DNA from: Ectocarpus siliculosus
Taxonomy: Eukaryota; Sar; Phaeophyceae; Ectocarpales; Ectocarpaceae
DNA: 64,000 nucleotides
NCBI GenBank assembly: GCA_000310025.1
Contig: FN649729.1
Coordinates: forward strand, 4,347,216 to 4,411,215
Direction: 5' to 3'
Position numbers and translations under genes: made by a program
The notes under the pieces: model-generated
Told to the model about the DNA's origin: nothing
Database searches by the model: none
Seen by the model: only the letters and a program-made list of their open reading frames with translations
In this document: one piece after another, positions 55,681-64,000 of the stretch
Numbering within the stretch: the stretch's first letter is position 1
Layout of the letters: every line of letters starts with the position of its first letter

Positions 55681-58278
55681 ACAAACACCACTGTCGTTAA
55701 TATCTTGAGTAACCAGGTGCCTACTATCTGAGATCAAGTTGGTTACTACTGTCTACTGAGGTAGTGATAAGCTTTGGGGGCGTTGTGGACGCAGTGTAAC
55801 TGGCAAGTAAATGGCTCACGGTGGAAAGTCGGCTTTGGATATCTGCATGGGATTCTATCTGCCTGCGTGGCACGTTGTGTGGAGGCAGCGCACCTGGGTA
55901 GCCGTAGTTCAAGGCGGGAACCCGCCCTTTGGATATCTGGATGTCTAAGATATAGAAGAGCAAGGCTCCTGTATTTCCAGTTGGCATGTTGGCATGTCAA
56001 CGAGAGATGGAGAGAAGATTAGAGAGAGACTCGTGAGAAATAATACACTCTGGTGAAAAGCGACCAGCTCCCCGAGGCCACAGGGGGAGGATTCTGGTCC
56101 TCGGCCCTGCCTGATTTCAGTTATCGACAACTCAGGCTGACCGACCGGGGTCAGTCAGGGTCAAAACCATTTTTCGTGGCGGCAGCAGTACAATCTTTTC
56201 CTCCTCCGCGTTATTTCCCCCTTCGCTGGTAAGTGCAAGGTTTGGCTGGGGGACCTGCGGTCCTGTTCTGCGGCGGAGCTGCTATCGTAATCTGCTCGGG
56301 CATCGTACAGCGCGATGGCCCAGAGACGCTCCACTGCTTGCAACGGGGCGCCCGGCGGACAGTAAGGTTCTGCTCGAGAGATTGGTGAGATCTGGGGTGG
56401 GCGTGCCGATTTGATCTTGGGTAATGGGCCCAAACCACCCGAGTATGTACCTTTTCCAGAGGGAAATGGACAAAAGTGGGAATACCCACGCCATTCTCGG
56501 ACAACAGTGGGTCCTCGAAAATCCAGCGCGCGCGCCCTCCATAGACGACCCCCAAACGACTCAAAAGCCCATTCTGAAACCTGGGCGACACAGCCAGGGA
56601 CCATACACAGCACGGGCATCGATTTTGTTACACTTTCAGGCACACCCTCGGCCCTATTACCGCCGAGGCGCGCAAGGCGTCACGAGAGTGCCCACTTCTG
56701 TCCGACATCGCGGTGGGTATACCCAGCAGCGGCGTCAACGATTTTTTTCATGTACCTACTTGTGTCTGTATTTTGATCCACTTTTGTCCAAATTGTACCC
56801 ACTTTTGTCCACTTCAGACGGCGGGAATCGAGTGGAAATCGACCTCCACGTCACCGCACGGCAGAACATCGGATAGCCTCGCAACGTCTCAGAACCTCCC
56901 AACGCCATATCCATGGCATCTTTCCTATCCATGGCTCCCGACTGCGGACCGACCACGGAGGAACATGTCAGAAACATGCCAGACCCCTTCGGTACCGGCA
57001 CGGGAAGATACCCGCGGCAAGCCCGGCAAGCAGCACACTAACGGCACGCCACAGATAAATGCGTGACACACAACGGACAACAAAACCCACGGACGCGCAT
57101 ACAGAAAAAAAAGGCTCGCATACATAAAGAACAAAAAGACCCGCATACAGCAACACAGACACACACGCGCGCCACACACACAAAAAACACCGACCACCAT
57201 GACGAGTGCACACCGACTCGTGAGGGCAGCAACATAGCTTGTCGAGGCAGTTAACCACGCAACTACATGTATGTATATACGAAGTGAAAATCCGACCCGA
57301 TATCCCGCGGTCGGTCCGCAGTCGGGAGCCATGGATAGGAAAGATGCTATGGATACGGCGTTGGGAGGTTCTGAGACGTTGCGAGGCTATCCGATGTTCT
57401 GCCGTGCGGTGACGTGGAGGTCGATTTCCACTCGATTCCCGCCGTCTGAAGTGGACAAAAGTGGGTACAATTTGGACAAAAGTGGATCAAAATACAGACA
57501 CAAGTAGGTACATGAAAAAAATCGTTGACGCCGCTGCTGGGTATACCCACCGCGATGTCGGACAGAAGTGGGCACTCTCGTGACGCCTTGCGCGCCTCGG
57601 CGGTAATAGGGCCGAGGGTGTGCCTGAAAGTGTAACAAAATCGATGCCCGTGCTGTGTATGGTCTCTGGCTGTGTCGCCCAGGTTTCAGAATGGGCTTTT
57701 TAGTCGTTTGGGGGTCCGTCTATGGAGGGCCCGCGCGCTGGATTTTCGAGGACCCACTTTTGTCCGGAAATGCGTGGGTATACCCACTTTTGGCCATTTC
57801 CCTTTTCTAGACCTTTGTCCTTGCGTTTCTATACGCAATACAGCGAGTACGAGCGGAGCATGGTTCTCTGCAACAGGGCAATCCATCAAACGCCCACTGC
57901 TCACTATATATGTCTCCACTGCTGCGTCAGTCTACCCGGAAATGCTTGTCGCGCACCTACTTCGATGGCACCGAACTTGATGAAGATGACCTGCGCGAGG
58001 CTCTGGCCAATTATGTTGAATGCTGGACGGACGATGCCAGGGAGCCCTTGCGGCTGCCGCGGTGTGTCGTATGGTATCCATGGGGACTGAGACGACTGGT
58101 GTAGATCGGATAGACGCTTGTTCATCAAAGATACCTCGAGAAGTAGTTCGAGTGCTGACCGTGTTCTTCGCGACTCTGCCGGCGTGTTCAAGAAGGGTCT
58201 GGTTGCTGTCATTATCAAAGCAGTTGTGGCAGGTCTGTCTCCACCCGAGTGAGTTTCAGCTTCAGGTGGAAAGCAAGC
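55681..58278 (+). mobile_element. Old chromovirus: 3' UTR, LTR, leader, gag, interrupted by a Mutator-like element
   Basis: Plus-strand Ty3/gypsy fossil. A 3' UTR-like stretch and diverged LTR (about 55789-56118, internally duplicated) lead into the leader and a gag region (about 56314-58278). The gag is split by a DNA transposon at 56461-57802 and ends at the 5' LTR of a younger chromovirus at 58279. It is broken in several places. Its gag seems to continue in the fragment at 50610-49406 on the other strand. Confidence 0.6.
56461..57802. mobile_element. Mutator-like (MULE-type) non-autonomous DNA transposon with 498-bp TIRs
   Basis: Left arm 56461-56958 and right arm 57305-57802 are inverted repeats of 498 bp, near-identical by eye, around a 346-bp centre. 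The ends start GGGAAATGGACAAAAGTGGG (left) and, inverted, GGGAAATGGCCAAAAGTGGG (right). The flanks TTTTCCAGA (56452-56460) and TTTTCTAGA (57803-57811) form a 9-bp target duplication with one mismatch, the size typical of Mutator-like elements. The arms carry repeated CAAAAGTGGG/ACCCACTTTTGTCC words that may bind transposase. No transposase is encoded. It inserted into the gag of an old chromovirus. Confidence 0.75.
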
Positions 58279-59719
58279 TGTGGACGCAGCGCACCTTGGT
58301 AGCAGTAGTTCACGGTGGGAAGCTGCCGTTGGATATGTATGCATGTCAAAGATATGGTAGATTGGGGTTTCTATCTGCCTGGTTGGCATGTTGGCAGGAG
58401 AGAGAGATAGATGGAGAGAGAAAGAGACGAGACTCGTGTGCGATAATAATACACTGTGTTTAACATCACCAAGAAGGTGAATTGACCAGCCCCCCGAGGC
58501 CACGGGGGGAGGATACTGGTCCTAGGCCCTGCCTGACTTCAGGCGTGTCTACAGTTATCGATAACTCAGGCTGACCGACCAGGGTCAGTCAGGGTCAAAA
58601 AACATTTTGGTGACAACAGCAGGACGAGCTATTACTCCGCGTTTTTCTTGCTTCGCTGAGTGCGAGGCTGCGGTCTTGGAGCTGCTGTCCTGATCTCCCG
58701 TGGAGCTGCTGTCTTGATCTGCCCGGGCATCGTACGGCGCGATGGCTCAGAGACGCTCCAATGTTGGCAAGGGGGCGCTTGGCGGACAGCAAGGTTCTGC
58801 TGGAGATATTGGTGAGCTCGGGGCGGGGCTTACTGACTTGGTTTTGGGCAACGGGCCCAAGCCGCCCGAGTATGGACGTACTTTTTCACGAGCTTCGTCC
58901 TTGCGTTTCTACACGCAATACACCGAGTACGAGCGGAGCATGGGTCTCTGCAACAGTGGGCAATCCATCAGACGCCCGCTGCTCACTGTGTCTCAACTGC
59001 TGCGCCAGTCTATCCGGAAATGCTTGTCGCGCACCTACTTTGATGGCAATGAACTTGAAGAAGCTTACCTGCGCGAGGCCCTGGCCAAACATGCTGAATG
59101 CTGGACGGATGATACCCTTGAGCCTTCGATTGCGCCCGCCGCCGTGTCCCGTATGGTAGTCATGGGGACTGAGACTACTGCTGTAGATCGGATAGACGCT
59201 GTCCAAAGCCGCCTCGAGCAATACTTCGAAAACCCGAGTGCGGAGCGTGTTTTTCGAGACTCAAGTGGCGGGTTCAAGAAAGGTCCGGCTGCTGTCCTCA
59301 GCAAAGCAGTTGTGGCAGGTCTGTCTCCGCCCGAGTTCAAGGTCAAGGTGGAAACCAAGCTCGACATGCAAGGCAGCTGGAAGGACAAACCTGAGCTAGT
59401 CTTTGAGATCGTTCGGGATGTTGCGGTAGAGTGGCGCACGGTTGAGTTGGCAGACAGGCAGCGCGGGCAATCGCGTGGGGGTGGCGTTCATGCTCGTAAA
59501 AAACCGTCTCAGCAACAGTCATGGGCGAAAGCGAAAGCGCCTAATGGGGCTGGAGGTGCAGGTACGTCTCCCTCTACCAAGCTTGTCACATGTTTCAGGT
59601 GCAAGAAGCCCGGCCACGCCCCGCAGAACTGTCCGCTTCAGCGGTTCCCCGCCAAAGCCTCTACCCAGCACGCTGGGCATGCGTGGCATTTTCGCGGCAC
59701 CGGGGTCGCCCGTGGATAT

Positions 59720-59763
<44 letters not shown>

Positions 59764-62700
59764 GCACCGCGCCCAGGGGCAAGCGCCGCAGCAACAGCGC
59801 CCTCCCGGTCAACAGCAGCAACAGCCATCTTCAGGAGGGGGACGAGGCTCCGGGGGGGCATCGTCCACCAACTTTCACCAACGCCATGCCGGAGGTAGTT
59901 TTTTTTTTTCCGAGGAATCCCAGGGGCAGGCCGCTCCGACGCCTTTTCTGCCGCCCGACCCGTTCCCGTCCGCTACCACTGCCCCCGCATCTTTTCCAGC
60001 GCCGTCTCGGGGTGTGGGGGTGCCACCAGGGCCTGAGGGGCCATTCGTGCCGGGCGTTTGGTGGGGTTCAGCCCGGAGGTATGTCTGGGTTTGATTCTGA
60101 AGGTATCGCGGTTGATTCTCAGGAAAATTGGTGCCAAGTGAGCTTGTCGGTGCCTGGTGCTGCCGATATGACTGCCATAGACGCCGTTGCGATGGATTCT
60201 GGATCAGGGCTCACCACCATCTCAGCCGGTATCGCGAGTAGGCTGCAAGCTGCTTTTCCTGATTTGCAGGTCGTGGGGGGCATGCAAAACCCGGGGAAGC
60301 TGAAAGTCGCGGACCGACTCAGATCAGGCGAGTGCCTTGCAGGTGCGACTGATGGTCTGTGCACACATGAAAGAAGCCGGGCATCGTGGCGCCGTCGCCA
60401 CCTTGCAGCGCCTGTCCGAGTACTGTTGCTGGTTTCGGATGGAAGAGCATGTCACTGACTTCATCAAGCAGTGCCTGCATTGCATGGACTCTAAGGCGGG
60501 AGAAAAGGTGCCTCGCCCGCTTGGGGAAACCGTCCATGGCACGCACCCTGGCGACGTTGTTCATTTTGACTCCTCTACGTGGGAGCGAGTGGCCCGCTGG
60601 GGGATGATGGCTTGGACGAGGCGGAGTTCAAGTACATTTTGGTCATGATGGACGACATGTCCAACTGGGTTTGGCTGGAGCCCACCGGGGCATGCACTGC
60701 CCGCCTGACTGCGCAACATCTCCTGACGTGGTGTAAGATCTTGGGTGTGCCGGAGGTTTGGGTGAGTGATACCGCTTCCCATTTCAAAAATCACCTGATG
60801 GCTGCCCTTGAGACTGCACTCGGTGTTGACCGGAAATTTTCAGTCGCCAACTCTCCCTGGTCTAACGGTACGTGCGAGCGCATGATGCGCGAGGTGGTTC
60901 GTACGCTCAAGGCCATGATTCAGGAAGAGCGGAGGAGTACTCGTGACTGACTTGATCTGGTACCAGCTGTGCAATGGGCGTTGAACACCGCTTTCCGCGA
61001 ACGATACGGCTCGACGCCGTACCACGTCATGTTTGGTAGAGCGCCACGCACCGCGCTTTCCACTTTGGCGTCGTCGACAGGCGCCGAATGGAAGGTAGAC
61101 GTCCTGGATGAGAAGTCTTTGCGGCTGAAGGTGCAGCACGTCGTCGAGGCCCAACGTCACCTGCACAAGGAAGTTCTCGACAAGGTGCAGGCGAGTCGGA
61201 GTAAGCACCGGGCGTCTGCGCGAGTTGGGAGCCTGCCTGACTTCGTGGTGGGGGACTACGTGTTGGTGGCGCGTGTTCGCCGGCGTGGTTCGACACCGAC
61301 ACTTCTCATGACCTGGACGGGGCCGTGGAGGATTGTCGCCGCCGAGAGACTGCATGTGTACGGAGTCCAGAACATCGTGTCGGGGGAAGTTCGGGACGTC
61401 CGTGTCGCGCGTTTGCGGTTCTACGCCGATGCCGCTCTCGAAATCACGGCCGAGTTGAAGGAGGTCTTTCAGCATGCTTTCACGCAGGGGGAGTTCGAGA
61501 TGGCGGCGATCGTGGACATGTCGGTGGCAGAAGATGGCCCTGGGTTCGACGTGGAAGTAGAGTGGGTCGGATTCGACAAGGAAGAGAACACCTGGGAAGA
61601 CTTGTCCAAGGTGTGGGATGCCGCGCCGCAGTTCGTCAAATCCGAGCTGCGGCGGCTGGGTCTGCCGAAAAAGGTTCGGGCTCAGTTGAAGCAACCATAC
61701 GGCATTGCCCTGTGATATATTTGTTTGAGTTGAGTGAGGGCTATCTTGTCGAGCATTGATAGCATTTCTTGGCTGACCGTTTCTACACATTCTTCAGCTT
61801 GCCGCGCATTTATGTTGTGGGGTGCCTGTCTTTTGCATGTGATTGACTGCGTGGAGGCCGCCTTATGACAGCGTGTTGGTGGTATTTCTTCGCGAGCTAC
61901 GTACGTTTGTCTAATTTCGCGACATTGGCTTGTTCAACGATCGTGCCGATCGTTTCGCCGTGTATGTTTGGTATTTCGAGCTATTTCAACTCAACCCTGG
62001 AAGCGCCTCGTAACAGTTTTCAGCGTTGCCTCTGGGTTGTTTTTTTTTCATCATTTTCCTTGCGTGTGGCAACTTTGCCCATTTCGCGTTGTTTGCGGTG
62101 TGTTGGTCATCCATCCATTGCGTAAGTTTCTCTGTACGCGTGTCTACCAGACTTAGCCAATCTTGTGTGGTCGTCCGACACGTGCGTGTTTGTCGTTTGA
62201 AGCGTCGAGGTCCTTCACTGTTGAATGGGGGCATTCTACGTTTTGCATGGGAGGTTGAACACTTGCGCTGACTGACGAATTGGTGTGGCATGATTTAGTC
62301 AGGCATGATATCGCCGTGTACGGGTGTTTATCATTCACAAACACCACTGTCGTTTTCTTCTTGAGTACAACCAGGTGCCTACTGCTGTTTGAGTTCAAGC
62401 TGATTAGTGCCTATTCCAGTAGTAATAAGCTTTGGGGACATTGTGGACGCTGATTAGTGTCTACTCCGGTAGTAATAAGCTTTGGGGGCATTGTGGACGC
62501 AGCGCACCTGGGTAGCAGTAGTTCACGGTGGGAAGCTGCCGTTGGATATGTATGCATGTCAAAGATATATGATAGATTGGGGTTTCTATCTGCCTGGTTG
62601 GCATGTTGGCAGGAGAGAGAGATAGATGGAGAGAGAGAGACGAGACTCGTGTGCGATAATAATACACTGTGTTTACCATCATCAAGGAGGTGAATTGACC

Positions 62701-62766
62701 AGCCCCCCGAGGCCACGGGGGGAGGATACTGGTCCTAGGCCCTGCCTGACTTCAGGCGTGTCTACA
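58279..62766 (+). mobile_element. Chromodomain Ty3/gypsy retrotransposon with both LTRs, internally deleted
   Basis: LTRs 58279-58553 and 62492-62766 (275 bp each, TGTGGACGCAGCGC to GGCGTGTCTACA, about 98% alike by eye, so young). Parts in order: leader with the GTTATCGATAAC palindrome, gag (58742 to about 60090) with CCHC knuckle CFRCKKPGHAPQNC and a 14-unit CAG tract (59720-59761), protease region (about 60080-60310), integrase (about 60340-60950), integrase C-terminus with chromodomain (about 60969-61715), and a ~775-bp 3' UTR. Reverse transcriptase and RNase H are not present. It is broken, with few breaks; the chromodomain suggests heterochromatin targeting, as known for chromoviruses. 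The flanking four bases at its two ends do not match each other. Confidence 0.85.
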
Positions 62767-63499
62767 GTGCTCACAGCACTTGCGCCGTTTACGCCAACCC
62801 GTGGATCACACAGAAGGGGTTTCCCCTACCCACCCCTTCTTCGGTACTTCGCCTTCGATTTTTAATGCGAGAAGAGTGCAGCAGCCTCTTCCCTCTGTGT
62901 ACACACGAGCTAGCGCTTTCCACCTAGACCAAGAACGGAAGCGAGAGAAAAACTCGTTTAGCAAGAAAATGTCGCTTAAGACGGGATTCGAACCCCTGAC
63001 CCTGACCACTGGATGGAACGGTCGAGAAACCAACTAGAATACCTGAACGACCGGCATTGCAACCGCAAAATCGAGCAATGCCATCTCGCACACTTGAGTG
63101 CGCCTTGGACAGTGTGCACCAACACTTGAAAAACAGACGAACAAATTGGAGAACAGGTCACCCAAAATGCCGAGATGATCATGTAGATTTCGCAACAATG
63201 TAGACTTTCCGAAAAACAAACAAGGGTTAGAACTAGGCTTGATTTGGCGGTTTCTCAAAGGATTCCAGCATCGAAAAAAAAAAGTTAAATTCTTTACCAG
63301 ACAACGTACTCCAACACGCACATGCGTTTCAATAAATAGACGGATTCAAAGTACGACATATCACTCGACGCAAATCAAACTTCGTATGGGAAATACGCAA
63401 GCAGTCGTGATCCCGGTTGTGATGCAGCACGCTACGTACGTGACGTTTGCTCAACAACGTACATGTATCAAATACGTGGCTTATGTACAAAGCACCATC
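62767..63499. other. Spacer with a tRNA-like motif
   Basis: No gene recognised. On the minus strand at about 63050-62977 there are A-box-like (TATTCTAGTTGG) and B-box (GGGTTCGAATCCC) words at tRNA spacing. The anticodon arm has a 6-nt rather than 7-nt loop and the acceptor and T stems have mismatches, so it is probably a degenerate tRNA or tRNA-derived repeat. Confidence 0.35.
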
Positions 63500-63820
63500 T
63501 ATATGCCCGCCGTTGACCCCCTAGGGCAGCCTCCCCAGTGTGTAAGGGGAGAGGCTAGGCCTCTAACCGCCATAGAGGGGGTAGGGAAGACAAGAGAGGA
63601 GAGTATTATTATATGCAGACATCAACCGAGGCCCCCCGGATGTGACAACAAGGGGGAACCATCAACATCTCCAACTATCATATCTGGGCCCCTAGCAGAG
63701 CCCTGTCCGCAAGCAGCGTTCAAAATACCTTGTGGCTCCGCTTGGGTGTGTAGAGGCCGCCCGTGGTAGCGATCGTGAAGATTTCCTGCGCCTCTGCCGA
63801 CAACCGGCACTACCAGTACA
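63500..63820 (-). mobile_element. F2 LTR and chromovirus reverse-transcriptase scrap
   Basis: An F2 LTR on the minus strand (about 63500-63708, GGACAGGGCTCTGCTAGGGG at its start) is followed at about 63718-63820 by a short piece matching the reverse-transcriptase region at 54172-54280. Both are old fragments. Confidence 0.55.
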
Positions 63821-64000
63821 GTAAAGGAACAGTTTTGTCTCTACGCCTGCATGACACCGCGGACAACGTTGCCTCTCGTTGCACGCCAGGTGGGCTCCCG
63901 CCACTAGAATCCATCCATAGTGTGTTGAGACCATGCAGCTTTAGGAGGGACGGCGCCTTCTAGGATTGCGTCGTGCTCAGTTTTCATTACACCCCGTTTT
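63821..64000. other. Right edge, nothing recognised
   Basis: No feature was identified in the final bases. Confidence 0.3.

Noticed and set aside
62977-63050. Minus-strand tRNA gene
   Set aside because: A-box and B-box words are present, but the anticodon loop has six bases and two stems carry mismatches; listed only as tRNA-like.

Overview
The window looks like nuclear DNA of a stramenopile, most likely a brown alga such as Ectocarpus. The reasons are many small exons separated by 100-1700 bp introns with ordinary GT-AG sites, genes alternating between strands, and a dense block of chromodomain Ty3/gypsy elements. The organism is inferred; no marker gene proves it. All gene models were spliced by eye from reading-frame and phase continuity.

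Left part (1-36.5 kb) is the gene region. In order: a hAT transposase relic (0.8-1.0 kb, +); a Gfo/Idh/MocA dihydrodiol-dehydrogenase-like oxidoreductase lacking visible 5' exons (1.8-3.6 kb, +); a complete 8-exon eEF1B-gamma gene (9.7-6.5 kb, -) with one GC-AG intron; an EPS15-like endocytic adaptor with two EH domains and DPF/FDAF motifs (22.4-11.5 kb, -), whose introns hold a palindrome-rich GTGTGATA block, a LINE tail and SINE-like repeats; a gene of unclear status with a zinc-binding-like module (22.8-24.2 kb, +); the 3' exons of a UAP56/Sub2 RNA helicase (24.9-25.6 kb, +); and a CDK9/CDKC-type kinase (30.2-36.5 kb, +) that carries DWG instead of DFG. Two small genes were found only by splicing: a 112-aa single-pass membrane protein (27.2-28.8 kb, +) and a 96-aa protein divergently paired with the kinase (30.1-29.6 kb, -).

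Right part (37.6-64 kb) is a nested graveyard of chromodomain LTR retrotransposons, TRIM-like miniatures, solo LTRs, tandem SINE-like repeats, one 100-N gap and a 1.34-kb Mutator-like element with 498-bp terminal inverted repeats. Two similar chromoviruses lie in opposite orientation (50.6-55.1 kb on -, 58.3-62.8 kb on +). Their outer flanks carry the two halves of one target-site duplication, which points to an inversion between them. The host genes belong to translation, endocytosis, mRNA export and transcription elongation and form no operon-like set. No defence, toxin or biosynthetic system was recognised.
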